64,000 nt of DNA from Amycolatopsis nivea (GCF_004522235.1 NZ_SDLT01000029.1:1-64000), one strand, 5' to 3'; counted from the stretch's first letter, positions 35,323 to 43,454 are shown. The notes: generated from the letters alone by a model not told the origin. Translations and numbers: made by a program.

Positions 35323-36171
35323 TCAGCCGGGCGGGGCTGCGCGGGTGAGCGAATCGAGCACCCGCAGCAGCACCGCCCTGGCGGCGTCGCCCTCGGCCGC
35401 GACTGTCCACAGTAGATCCGCGACCTCGTGGTACGGGTCGACGTCGCTCGCGATGTGCTCGCCCTCGGGGGTTTCGACCATCGCGACGTCGTCGACGACC
35501 CAGAAGTCCGAGGTGACCGGGTAGGGAACGACGACGTCCGCGGGGATGATGCCGAAGCGGATGTTGGGGGTGCCGAGCAGCGCGAGCAGCTTGTGCACCT
35601 GCCCGATCATCACCTCGCGCGGCGCGTTCGGATAGCGCAGCGCCGCCTCGGAGGTGAGCAGTTCGATGGTCCGGCCGGGTTCGTAGAGGATCTGCTGGCG
35701 CTGCATCCGCGCCCGGACGGCTTCGGTGATGTCCTGTCCGCCGCCGTGGATCCGGGAGTGGGCGAGCAGCGTATGCCGCGCGTACTCCGGGGTTTGCAGT
35801 AATCCGGAGACAATTCGGAGATCTACCGCTCGAATTCGTAGCGCCCTGGCCTCTCTGGCAATGGATTCCTCTTGCCGGGCGCGGTGTCCGTCGCGGACTT
35901 TGTCTTTCCAGCTGGCGTGCGCGTCGCGGACCTCGACCAATTGCTCGCGCAGTTCCGCGGCCAGCTCCGGCGGCCCGCCGACGGCGGCGACCCAGGCGTC
36001 GAGGTCGTCGTCGCCGACGGTCTGCCTGCCGTTTTCGATCTTGCTGACCTTGGGCGCGTTCCAGCCGATCGCCCTGGCGAAATCCTTTCCGGTCTCGTAG
36101 CCCGCGTCGACCCGGAGCCGGCGCAGGCGATCGCCAAGCTCTGCCCGGCGTTTCTCGAAACTGGTAGGCAC
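35323..36171 (-). CDS. XRE-type regulator with DUF5753 domain
   Basis: A 282-residue protein: N-terminal helix-turn-helix (LRRLRVDAGYETGKDFARAI, then GWNAPKVSKIENGRQT) and a C-terminal DUF5753-like domain (RIVSGLLQTPEYARHTLL; ILYEPGRTIELLTSEAALRY; FGIIPADVVVPYPVTSDFWV). Such proteins are abundant in actinomycetes, often paired with small DUF397-type or related ORFs. A small gene lies 140 bases upstream on the same strand. Targets are unknown. Confidence 0.92.
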   Translation of the reverse strand: MPTSFEKRRAELGDRLRRLRVDAGYETGKDFARAIGWNAPKVSKIENGRQTVGDDDLDAWVAAVGGPPELAAELREQLVEVRDAHASWKDKVRDGHRARQEESIAREARALRIRAVDLRIVSGLLQTPEYARHTLLAHSRIHGGGQDITEAVRARMQRQQILYEPGRTIELLTSEAALRYPNAPREVMIGQVHKLLALLGTPNIRFGIIPADVVVPYPVTSDFWVVDDVAMVETPEGEHIASDVDPYHEVADLLWTVAAEGDAARAVLLRVLDSLTRAAPPG

Positions 36172-36311
36172 TCGCCCTCGCTATCGCATGCGGAATTCCT
36201 CGAACCCGATGGCATCTTCCCACACCTGGGGTCGAGTTTCGAGAAATCCTGGGCGACTAGTGCGTCTGAATCGCCGGGCTGCCCTTGCCTCGTCTGCGCC
36301 GGTCGTCGTGC

Positions 36312-36551
36312 TCAGGCTTCCTGCGGGAAGAACTTGAGCAGGCCGGCGGGGATTTCGACGGCCGTCTCGGTGTCGGGCATGCCGCGTTCGTGCAGTTGCC
36401 GCAACGCCTGCTCGTCGGTGACCCGGTATCCCTGGACGACGTACGTGCCGCGGTTGGTGCGATAAGCGTTGGGGCAGTTGCCGCCCGCGCTGGTGGTGCC
36501 GAGGAACTCGAGGGCAAGTGCTTCTTCGGACTGGGCGGGATGCGGGGTCAT
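36312..36551 (-). CDS. Small conserved protein near the XRE regulator
   Basis: A 79-residue protein beginning MTPHPAQSEEALALEFLGTT. AGGAGG lies about seven bases before the ATG at 36551, so it is real. It is not a DUF397 match to my eye. A central GNCPNAYRTNRGTYVVQGYR segment (single Cys) and a helical tail ending in VEIPAGLLKFFPQEA can be seen. Small proteins of this kind accompany XRE/DUF5753 regulators and may be their antagonists or partners, which is inference only. Confidence 0.78.
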   Translation of the reverse strand: MTPHPAQSEEALALEFLGTTSAGGNCPNAYRTNRGTYVVQGYRVTDEQALRQLHERGMPDTETAVEIPAGLLKFFPQEA

Positions 36552-36689
36552 GCGGAGTCCTCCTGACGTGCTGGCGGCGTCTGTACCGGACACGGGGTTG
36601 TCGAAATTTCCCCAATGGCACATGTTGGCAGAGAATTTCGCGAAAGGGTAGAGTTGTGGCGCGAAATGTTGGGGTCCGGTGATGGTCGT

Positions 36690-36872
36690 TCAGGCAAGTT
36701 CGGCGAGCGTGTCGAGGAGGTGGGAGCGGGTGCCGGAGTAGACGTTGATCTGCGGCCCGCCGACCTCGTCCGGGCTGACGGGCACGCGTCCACGCCCGGT
36801 GCGGTCGATTGCGGACAAGCGCTGGCCGACGATTCGGCGAGTTCGAGAGCTTCGCGTAGCCGCGGACTGGGC
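36690..36872 (-). pseudogene. Possible frameshifted small coding region
   Basis: One minus frame ending at TGA 36690 has consistently G/C third positions for about 48 codons and reads sensibly (IVGQRLSAIDRTGRGRVPVS ... INVYSGTRSHLLDTLAELA), but it has no start. The preceding coding-like residues (SPRLREALELAE) lie in another frame. This suggests a gene broken by one frameshift near 36836, perhaps a third member of the XRE locus. Otherwise the 36552-36980 gap holds only the hairpin at 36933. Confidence 0.3.
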
Positions 36873-36932
36873 GCACCTAACCCAAGTGCAAGTCTGCCCG
36901 CTGCGCAGTTTTTTCGAATAGCCGCAGACAAA

Positions 36933-36963
36933 ACCGCCGTTCCGGGGTAACCGGAACGGCGGT
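36933..36963 (-). terminator. Hairpin after the deoC-aldehyde dehydrogenase operon
   Basis: ACCGCCGTTCCGG (36933-36945) pairs perfectly with 36951-36963 around GGTAA. On the minus strand it follows the last gene's stop (36981) by 17 bases and is followed by TTTTG. Confidence 0.82.
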
Positions 36964-36980
36964 CTCAGTGAGCTCGAACG

Positions 36981-37847
36981 TCAGACGCCCATGGGGTGCC
37001 AGACGGTTTTCGCTTCCAGGTACCGACGCAGGCGGGACAGGTCGGGTTCGGCTGTCCAGTCTGGTTCGGCGTCGGGGACGGACAGGACGCGTTTCACCGT
37101 TCCGGCGGCTTCCTGGGCCAGGGTGACGCGGTCCTCGGGGGTCGCGCCGGTCGGGTCGAGGGCGTTGACGTCTCCGTGCGAGGCCAGCCAGGGGCCCAGT
37201 TCCGCGGCGTGGCCGGTGAGGATGTTCGCGACGCCGCCGGGGACGTCGGAGGTGGCCAGGACCTCGGACAGGGTGATGGCAGGCAGGGGGCGGTCCGCGC
37301 TGGAGACTAGGACTGCTGTCGAGCCGGTCGCCAGGACGGGGGCTAGGACGGTCACCAGACCCAGCAGGCTCGACTCTTGCGGCGCGAGGACGCCCACGAC
37401 CCCGGTGGGTTCGGGCGTGGTGAAGGAGAAGTACGGCCCGGCGACCGGGTTGGCGGCGCCCAGGACCGAGGCGATCTTGTCGGTCCAGCCCGCGTACCAG
37501 ACCCAGCGGTCGATGGCGGCGTCCACATGGGACTCGGCCTTTTTCGCGGCGACGCCCTCACAAGCGGCTACCTCGGCGGCGAACTGGGCGCGGCGGCCCT
37601 CCATCACCTCGGCGACGCGGTAGAGCACCTGGCCGCGGTTGTATGCAGTTGCCGACGACCAACCGGGAAACGCCTTGCGGGCGGCGGACACCGCGTCGCG
37701 CAGGTCTTTGCGGGACGCGTGGGCCGCGTTGGCCAGGAAGGCGCCCTTGGCGTCGGTGACGGGGTAGACCCGGCCCGATTCCGAGCGCGGGAATTTGCCG
37801 CCGAGGTAAAGCTTGTAGGTTTTGGCGACGGAAATCCGGTCAGACAT
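36981..37847 (-). CDS. Aldehyde dehydrogenase-like protein lacking the catalytic domain half
   Basis: A 288-residue protein covering only the NAD-binding part of the ALDH fold (YKLYLGGKFPRSESGRVYPV; NRGQVLYRVAEVMEGRR; PTGVVGVLAPQESSLLGLVT). It has no FxNxGQxC catalytic cysteine. ATG 37847 overlaps the stop of the full-length ALDH by eight bases. This deoC-ALDH-short ALDH arrangement recurs in actinomycetes, so the short form is probably a functional partner and not a recent truncation. A regulatory or stabilising subunit role is inferred. Confidence 0.85.
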   Translation of the reverse strand: MSDRISVAKTYKLYLGGKFPRSESGRVYPVTDAKGAFLANAAHASRKDLRDAVSAARKAFPGWSSATAYNRGQVLYRVAEVMEGRRAQFAAEVAACEGVAAKKAESHVDAAIDRWVWYAGWTDKIASVLGAANPVAGPYFSFTTPEPTGVVGVLAPQESSLLGLVTVLAPVLATGSTAVLVSSADRPLPAITLSEVLATSDVPGGVANILTGHAAELGPWLASHGDVNALDPTGATPEDRVTLAQEAAGTVKRVLSVPDAEPDWTAEPDLSRLRRYLEAKTVWHPMGV

Positions 37848-39273
37848 TGAGGTAGGCCTCCAAACCGGTGCGTCCGCCCTCGCGGCCGAAACCGGACTCC
37901 TGGTAGCCGCCGAACGGGGCGGCGGGGTCGAAGCGGTTGAACGTGTTGGCCCAGACAACGCCTGCCCGGAGCTGGTTCGCCATCCACAGAATGCGCGAAC
38001 CCTTCTCGGTCCAGATGCCCGCGGACAAGCCGTACGGCGTGTTGTTCGCCTTCGCCACGGCCTCTTCCGGGGTGCGGAAGGTGAGAACCGACAGCACCGG
38101 GCCGAAGATCTCTTCGCGGGCGATCCGCATCGACTGGTGGACCTCGGAGAACACCGTCGGCGCGAAGAAGAATCCGCGGTCCGGCACCGGGCACGGGCTG
38201 GTCCAGCGCTGCGCGCCTTCCGCGTCGCCGGATTCGACGAGGCCGCGGATCTTCGCCAGCTGCTCGGCCGAGTTGATCGCGCCGAGGTCGGTGTTCTTGT
38301 CCAGCGGGTCGCCCAGCCGCAGCGTCGAGACGCGGTACCGGAGCTTCTCCAGCACCTCCTCGGCCACCGATTCCTGCACCAGCAGCCGCGAACCCGCGCA
38401 GCAGACGTGTCCCTGGTTGAAGAAGATCCCGTTGACGATCCCCTCCACCGCCTGGTCCAGCGGGGCGTCGTCGAACACGACGTTCGCCGCCTTGCCGCCG
38501 AGTTCCAGGGTCAGCTTCTTGCGGGTGCCCGCGACGGTGCGCTGGATCAGCTTGCCGACCTCGGTGGAGCCGGTGAACGCGATCTTGTCGACGTCCGGAT
38601 GCTCCACAATGGACGCTCCGATGTCACCGGCTCCCGGCAGGATGTTCACCACGCCCGGCGGCAGCTCCGCCTGCTGGCAGATCTCGGCGAACACCAGCGC
38701 GGTCAGCGGTGTGGTCTCGGCCGGCTTCAGCACGACGGTGTTGCCGGTGGCCAGCGCGGGCGCGATCTTCCACGCCAGCATCAGCAGCGGGAAGTTCCAC
38801 GGGATCACCTGGCCCGCGACGCCGAGCGGCTTCGGGTCCGGACCGTAGCCCGCGTAGCCGAGCTTGTCCGCCCAGCCCGCGTGGTAGAAGAAATGCGCGG
38901 CCGCGGTGGGCACGTCGGAATCGCGCGACTCCTTGATCGGCTTCCCGTTGTCCAGCGTCTCCAGCACCGCCAGCTCGCGCGAGCGTTCCTGGATCAGCCG
39001 CGCGATGCGGAACAGGTACTTCGCCCGCTCGGCGCCCGGCATTTTCGACCAGACCGACGTGTACGCCTTGCGCGCGGCCTTCACCGCGATGTCCACATCG
39101 GACTCCGACGCGGTGCCGACCTCGGCGAGGATCTCCTCGGTGGCCGGGTTGACCGTCTTGAGCGGCTCGCCGGAACCGTCGACGAACTCGCCGTTGATGA
39201 ACGGCTTGTACTGCTCTTTCAGATTGGCCAGAGCGCGAGATTCCGGCGCGGGCGCGTATTCGAAGATGCCCAT
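37840..39273 (-). CDS. NAD(P)-dependent aldehyde dehydrogenase
   Basis: A 477-residue ALDH with all key elements: PWNFPLLMLAWKIAPALATG, the glutamate motif LELGGK, the catalytic cysteine in FFNQGHVCCAGSR (near residue 290) and EIFGPVLSV. It lies one base after deoC, so it most likely oxidises the acetaldehyde released by deoxyribose-phosphate cleavage to acetate. Broader aldehyde specificity is possible. Confidence 0.93.
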   Translation of the reverse strand: MGIFEYAPAPESRALANLKEQYKPFINGEFVDGSGEPLKTVNPATEEILAEVGTASESDVDIAVKAARKAYTSVWSKMPGAERAKYLFRIARLIQERSRELAVLETLDNGKPIKESRDSDVPTAAAHFFYHAGWADKLGYAGYGPDPKPLGVAGQVIPWNFPLLMLAWKIAPALATGNTVVLKPAETTPLTALVFAEICQQAELPPGVVNILPGAGDIGASIVEHPDVDKIAFTGSTEVGKLIQRTVAGTRKKLTLELGGKAANVVFDDAPLDQAVEGIVNGIFFNQGHVCCAGSRLLVQESVAEEVLEKLRYRVSTLRLGDPLDKNTDLGAINSAEQLAKIRGLVESGDAEGAQRWTSPCPVPDRGFFFAPTVFSEVHQSMRIAREEIFGPVLSVLTFRTPEEAVAKANNTPYGLSAGIWTEKGSRILWMANQLRAGVVWANTFNRFDPAAPFGGYQESGFGREGGRTGLEAYLNV

Positions 39274-39274
39274 G

Positions 39275-40249
39275 TCAGTCCACCGTCACGTAGTCAGGGC
39301 CGCTGTAGTGGCCGTCCACCTGGGTGCGCCGCTGCAGCAGCAGGTCGTTGAGCAGGCTCGACGCGCCGAACCGGAACAGTTCCGGCGTGAGCCACTGCTC
39401 GCCCGCGACCTCGTGCACGGCGACGAGGTACTTGATCGCGTCCTTCGTCGTCCGGATCCCGCCCGCGGGCTTGACGCCGCGCAGTTCGCCGGTGCGCTCG
39501 TGCCAGTCGTGCACCGCCTGCAGCATCACGTGCGTGACCGGCAGCGTCGCGGCGGGCGACACCTTGCCGGTGGACGTCTTGATGAAGTCCCCGCCCGCCA
39601 GCAGCGCGAGCCAGGACGCGCGGCGGACGTTGTCGTACGTCGCCAGCTCGCCCGTTTCGAGGATCACCTTGAGGTGCGCCGAGCCGCAGGCCGCTTTCAC
39701 GGCGCGGATCTCGTCGAACACCTCCAGATAGCGGCCCTCGAGGAATGCGCCGCGGTCGATCACCATGTCGACCTCGTCCGCGCCCGCCTCGACCGCGAGC
39801 CGGGTGTCGGCCAGCTTCACCTCGCGGCTCGTGCGGCCCGCCGGGAAACCGGTGGCGACACTCGCCACCCGCACGCCGCTGCCCGCGAGCGCTTCGACGG
39901 CCGTCTCCACCAGATCCGGATACACGCACACGGCCGCGACGCGCGGGCAGTCCTGCCGCTCGGGGTCCGGCCGCATCGCCTTGGCGGCGAGGCCGCGGAC
40001 CTTGCCGCGCGTGTCCGCTCCTTCGAGCGTGGTCAGGTCGACCATCGACACCGCGGTGTCGATCGCCCACCGCTTGGCTTCCTTCTTGATGCTCCGGGTC
40101 GCGAGCCCTGCCGCGCGCTGCTCGACGCCGACCTGGTCGACACCGGGCAGCCCGTGCAGGAACCGCCGCAGGCTCGCTTCGTCGCGAGTGACGTCCGTCA
40201 GCGGCGACGGGGTTTCCGGCGCCGCTGCCGGGCTGGTGGTAGCTGTCAT
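39275..40249 (-). CDS. deoC: Deoxyribose-phosphate aldolase
   Basis: A 324-residue class I aldolase cleaving 2-deoxyribose-5-phosphate to glyceraldehyde-3-phosphate and acetaldehyde. The Schiff-base lysine is Lys224 in DFIKTSTGK, with Lys194 (LKVILE) and Asp161 (EVDMV) supporting. The N-terminal 45 residues are an extension relative to E. coli DeoC, as in other actinomycetes. It is the first gene of the deoC-ALDH-ALDH operon; no dedicated regulator (DeoR) is adjacent. Confidence 0.95.
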   Translation of the reverse strand: MTATTSPAAAPETPSPLTDVTRDEASLRRFLHGLPGVDQVGVEQRAAGLATRSIKKEAKRWAIDTAVSMVDLTTLEGADTRGKVRGLAAKAMRPDPERQDCPRVAAVCVYPDLVETAVEALAGSGVRVASVATGFPAGRTSREVKLADTRLAVEAGADEVDMVIDRGAFLEGRYLEVFDEIRAVKAACGSAHLKVILETGELATYDNVRRASWLALLAGGDFIKTSTGKVSPAATLPVTHVMLQAVHDWHERTGELRGVKPAGGIRTTKDAIKYLVAVHEVAGEQWLTPELFRFGASSLLNDLLLQRRTQVDGHYSGPDYVTVD

Positions 40250-40385
40250 ACCGCTGAGTGTAGGTGCGCGACAGCAGGCGCCGGAGCGCTCACCGGAATC
40301 TGTGGACAGCTGGTCACAGGCTCGCGGTTGTCCACAGCCGCGCGGCGTGGGCGGCGGTTTTTGTCGGTGCTGTGTGCAGTCGGGT

Positions 40386-41054
40386 TCAGGACTCGATCTG
40401 CGGTGCGTTCAAGTCCTTGGCCGGCTTGCGGTACACGACGACGCCGCCCCAGAAGCCGAGGCCGTTGATCGTGACGGTCGGGGCGGTCGGTGGGGCAGGC
40501 GGCGCGCCGGACTTGTCCTCCAGCATGAACGCGCCCATGAAGCCGATGCCGGTGACGTTCACGTTGATGTCGTCCGGGACGGTGATCTCGATCCCGCCCA
40601 TGATCGCGACCGCGGTGATCGTGCACGATTTCTCGGCGAACCGAGCGCTGCGCAGGTCGATTTCGGCGCCGCCCCAGAACGCGAAGGTCGTGTGCTGCTG
40701 CGGCAGGACCCAGCTGCCCTTGCGCACGGCCCCGGACATCACGCCGATCGACATGGCGGAACCGGGATGCCCGCCGACGCGGTTGTCCGGCAGCCCGAGC
40801 GCGCGCGAAGGGGCGGGCTGCAGCGAAGCCGACGCGGCGGGCGCGATCGCGGCGCTGCCCGGCAGGTCGGCGGTCACCGGTTTCAGGTCGGCGAACGTTT
40901 TCGCGGAGTAGACGCTGGAGAGCCGTTCTTCCAGCTCGTCGATCGTGATCCGGCCTTCGGACAGGGCCTGGTGCAGCACCTGCGCGACCTGCTCCCGATC
41001 CGCGTCCGACACGCGCATCTGGTCCGGGCCCGGCATGGCTGGATCTTCACTCAC
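40386..41054 (-). CDS. DUF1707 / LiaF-like protein
   Basis: A 222-residue protein. Residues about 13-65 form DUF1707 (MRVSDADREQVAQVLHQALS ... EGRITIDELEERL), and a C-terminal beta domain repeats FWGGAEIDLR, IMGGIEITVP and GFWGGVVVYR, like the LiaF/cell-wall-active antibiotic response domain. There are no transmembrane helices. The GTG at 41054 or the ATG at 41036 could start it. A role in envelope stress sensing is suggested by family only. Confidence 0.85.
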   Translation of the reverse strand: MSEDPAMPGPDQMRVSDADREQVAQVLHQALSEGRITIDELEERLSSVYSAKTFADLKPVTADLPGSAAIAPAASASLQPAPSRALGLPDNRVGGHPGSAMSIGVMSGAVRKGSWVLPQQHTTFAFWGGAEIDLRSARFAEKSCTITAVAIMGGIEITVPDDINVNVTGIGFMGAFMLEDKSGAPPAPPTAPTVTINGLGFWGGVVVYRKPAKDLNAPQIES

Positions 41055-41123
41055 TTGGGAAAGCCTAGTCCTGTCGGGTCTGCGCCGGGTCCATCGAACG
41101 GTGGATAAGGGCATCATGGCGTG

Positions 41124-41567
41124 ATGGATGCTGGGTTGACGGGGACTCTCGTGCTTCCGGACGGGGTTCGGTTGCGGGCACGTGGGCTGGGGAAGCCGAA
41201 GCCGGAGGGGGCGGATCCGGAGTTCGGGTTGTATTTGGGGTCCCGGCGGATGCGGGCCAAGTACGACGCTTCGCTGAACTGGGAGCGGCGGTGGGTGTTG
41301 TGGCCGGACTTTTTGCTGCCGCGGGATCGGGAGGGGGCTCGGCGGGAGATTCTGGGGTTGCATGCCCGGGCGGTTGCCGGGGAGGCGGTTGAGGTGGCTT
41401 GTCTTGGCGGGGTTGGGCGGACTGGGACTGTGCTGGCTTGTTTGGTGACGTTGGGCGGGGTGGGGGCTGAGGAGGCGGTGGAGTGGGTTCGGCGGGAGCA
41501 CCATCCGCGGGCGGTGGAGACGCCTTGGCAGCGGCGGTGGGTGGGGTGGTTTGCTGAGTCGCGGTAG
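41124..41567 (+). CDS. Protein-tyrosine phosphatase family protein
   Basis: A 147-residue small phosphatase. The P-loop CLGGVGRTGTV (around residues 92-102) matches the C-x5-R-[TS] signature of cysteine phosphatases. An upstream WPDFLLPRD loop supplies a candidate general-acid Asp. The coding strand is unusually G-rich with many GGG, CGG and GTT codons, unlike the C-ending codons of neighbours. It is divergent from the DUF1707 gene (69 bases). The substrate is unknown. Confidence 0.82.
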   Translation: MDAGLTGTLVLPDGVRLRARGLGKPKPEGADPEFGLYLGSRRMRAKYDASLNWERRWVLWPDFLLPRDREGARREILGLHARAVAGEAVEVACLGGVGRTGTVLACLVTLGGVGAEEAVEWVRREHHPRAVETPWQRRWVGWFAESR

Positions 41568-41643
41568 TCGGGTGGGGCCTCGTCGCCTGGCGGCGACATT
41601 GGCCCGTGCGTGCGTGGGGCACCCCGAAGCTTGATTGTGCTGA

Positions 41644-41700
41644 CGGTTCGGGGGTGCTTGTCAAGGCGGGAAAGATGCCTTGACAAGCACCCCCGAACCG
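41644..41700. repeat. 24-bp perfect inverted repeat (hairpin)
   Basis: The 24-base arm 41644-41667 (beginning CGGTTCGGGGGTGC) is exactly complementary to 41677-41700 around the nine-base loop GGGAAAGAT. It is 76 bases after the phosphatase stop and far longer than a normal terminator. It may be an extruding palindromic repeat that also terminates transcription. Confidence 0.88.
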
Positions 41701-41732
41701 CAGGAGAGCTTCGTATCGGGGTGCGGGGGAGG

Positions 41733-41900
41733 GCTGGGTGCCTCGCTCGTTGGGTGCATCGGCTGCGGGGCGGGGCCAGGTGCGTGGCTCGTTGGGTGCA
41801 TCGGCTGCGGGGTGGGGCTGGGTGCCTGGCTCGTTGGGTGCATCGGCTGCGGGGAAGGGCCAGGTGCCTGGCTCGTTGGGTGCGTCGGTGCGGCTGGGGT
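41733..41900. repeat. 42-bp tandem repeat, about 3.7 units
   Basis: Units begin at 41733, 41775, 41817 and 41859; the fourth decays after about 30 bases. The core is CTCGTTGGGTGCATCGGCTG. Units 1 and 3 start GCTGGGTGC, while 2 and 4 start GCCAGGTGC, implying duplication of an 84-base block. The period is 14 codons, so all frames stay open and encode repetitive peptides, but no start or ribosome site supports a gene. Confidence 0.85.
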
Positions 41901-41945
41901 CCTCGGTGCTGGGTGCACCGGCTGCGGTTTGGGTGGGGTTAGCGG

Positions 41946-42024
41946 CCCCAATGTGGCATTGGGTGCATCTGACGCACCGAACGCCACATTGGGTGCATCC
42001 GACGCACCCAATGCCACATTGGGG
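41946..42024. repeat. 79-bp palindromic repeat, copy 1
   Basis: Three CCAATG-NNN-CATTGG-like units alternate with two GGTGCATC-NGACGCACC units, each an inverted repeat. The 79 bases align without gaps to 62073-62151 with about seven differences. It lies between the phosphatase and upp, in a 670-base gap without a credible gene. Confidence 0.9.
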
Positions 42025-42055
42025 AAGCATCCCGGTGGCTGGGTTGGCGGGGCGG

Positions 42056-42169
42056 CCGTGAAGGGCTCCTTGAGGGAATCTGGGTCCGTGAAGGAGCCCC
42101 TCACCTCCGGAGCATGGTCGTGAGGGGAACCCTGCGGGAATCAGGGGATGTGAGGGTGGCCCTCACGAC
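42056..42169. repeat. Two tandem GTGARGG/CCYTCAC elements upstream of upp
   Basis: Element 1 (42056-42105) has arms GTGAAGGGCTCCTT and AAGGAGCCCCTCAC around a GGGAATC core. Element 2 (42117-42169) has arms GTCGTGAGGG and CCCTCACGAC around the same GGGAATC core. Element 1 shares 27 identical bases with the window start. The upp promoter must lie in or just after these repeats (42170-42237). Confidence 0.8.
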
Positions 42170-42237
42170 GTAATGGGGCCCACGAAGGTGCGGGGGAAAG
42201 AGTGGCGGGTCCGAAACGGGCGGCTAAGTTGTGCGCT

Positions 42238-42861
42238 ATGGATGTGCAGGTAGTCGATCACCCGCTGGCCAAGGCTCGTCTCTCGACCATGCGGGACGCT
42301 CGGACTGACAGTGCTGCGTTCCGGGCCGCGCTGCATGAGTTGACTGTCATGCTCGTCTATGAAGCCATGCGGGACGCGCCGGTTCGTACTGAGCGCATTC
42401 ATACTCCGGTCGCGCGCACTGACGCTTATCGGCTTGCCAGTCCGCCGTTGCTGGTGCCTGTGTTGCGGGCGGGGCTTGGCATGGCTGATCAGGCGCACAA
42501 GCTGATCCCGGACGCGCAGATGGGGTTCGTCGGGCTCGCTCGTGACGAGGAGACGCTCAAGCCGACCCCGTATCTCGAGTCGCTGCCTGAGTCGCTCTCG
42601 GATCGGCCGGTGCTGGTGCTTGATCCGATGCTCGCGACCGGTGGCTCGATGGAGTACACGATTCGCCTGCTGACCGATCGTGGTGCTACTGACGTCACCG
42701 CCATCTGTGCGCTCGCCGCGCCGGAAGGGTTGGCGCATCTGGAGCAGACTGGGCTGCCGCTGCGGGTGGTCACGTCGAGCATTGACGAGCGGCTCAACGA
42801 TTCCGGGTTCATCGTGCCGGGGCTCGGCGACGCGGGGGACCGGCAGTACGGGGCTAGGTAA
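42238..42861 (+). CDS. upp: Uracil phosphoribosyltransferase
   Basis: A 207-residue salvage enzyme making UMP from uracil and PRPP. The PRPP-binding motif [18 protein letters not shown] and the uracil-binding C-terminus [20 protein letters not shown] are intact. ATG 42238 ([16 protein letters not shown]) fits family starts. Codon use includes more T-ending codons than neighbours. It overlaps the convergent TetR stop by eight bases. It recycles uracil produced by deoA. Confidence 0.96.
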   Translation: MDVQVVDHPLAKARLSTMRDARTDSAAFRAALHELTVMLVYEAMRDAPVRTERIHTPVARTDAYRLASPPLLVPVLRAGLGMADQAHKLIPDAQMGFVGLARDEETLKPTPYLESLPESLSDRPVLVLDPMLATGGSMEYTIRLLTDRGATDVTAICALAAPEGLAHLEQTGLPLRVVTSSIDERLNDSGFIVPGLGDAGDRQYGAR

Positions 42862-43444
42862 GCCAGCCGGAAGCGTTGGCGTGCAAGGCTTTCTCGTACG
42901 CGTCGGAAACGCTGAAGCCGTCCGGGAGGCGGCCGGACAGTTCCAAGGACACCAGGCCGTGCACGAAACCCCACAGGCTGACGGTGATCAGTTCCGGCGC
43001 CACGTCCTGGAACTGGCCGGACGACACCGCGGCGCGGACGACGCCCGTCAGCGGGGCGAGGGTGGCTTGGGCGACCTCGTCTGCCTCGGCGTTGGGTTCG
43101 AAGCCTGGCACGGAGCGGCTGAACATGATCGCGTACAGGTGCGGGTCGGCTAGGGCGCTTTCGCGGTACGCGATGCCCAGCCGCACGAGGTCGGCTACTG
43201 CGTTGCCGGACAGGGGGACCTTCGCCAGGCGGGTGCCGAAGCGGCGGAAGCCTTCCACGTACAGCGCGTTCACCAGGTCCGGTTTGCTGCCGAACAGCGA
43301 GTACACCGCGGTGGTCGACGTGCCGGAGTCGGCGGCCAGTTTGCGCAGCGACAGGGCCTTGGGGCCGTCCGCGGAGATCAGTTCGCCTGCCCGGTCCAGG
43401 AGCTTCAGCCGGAGGGTTTCGTCATGGGTACGGGGGCGAGGCAT
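42854..43444 (-). CDS. TetR-family regulator (TetR_C_33-like)
   Basis: A 196-residue regulator, [23 protein letters not shown] at about residues 28-47, with a C-terminal domain of the WHG/TetR_C_33 type ([26 protein letters not shown]). The ATG at 43444 (MPRPRTHDE) is chosen. The inverted repeat TAACG-N6-CGTTA is just upstream. Its target could be itself or the divergent MerR-reductase pair; this is not resolved. Confidence 0.87.
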   Translation of the reverse strand: MPRPRTHDETLRLKLLDRAGELISADGPKALSLRKLAADSGTSTTAVYSLFGSKPDLVNALYVEGFRRFGTRLAKVPLSGNAVADLVRLGIAYRESALADPHLYAIMFSRSVPGFEPNAEADEVAQATLAPLTGVVRAAVSSGQFQDVAPELITVSLWGFVHGLVSLELSGRLPDGFSVSDAYEKALHANASGWLT

Positions 43445-43454
43445 GTACCCAGCG

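Noticed and set aside
41733-41900. CRISPR-like array
   Set aside because: Units are contiguous with no unique spacers, units vary, and there are no cas genes.
41680-42123. Repeat-peptide ORFs (GCGxGxGAWLVGCI on plus, AADAPNEPGT on minus)
   Set aside because: The frames stay open because the repeat period is a multiple of three; there is no ribosome site, and the 79-bp element alone produces the ALGASDAPN peptide.
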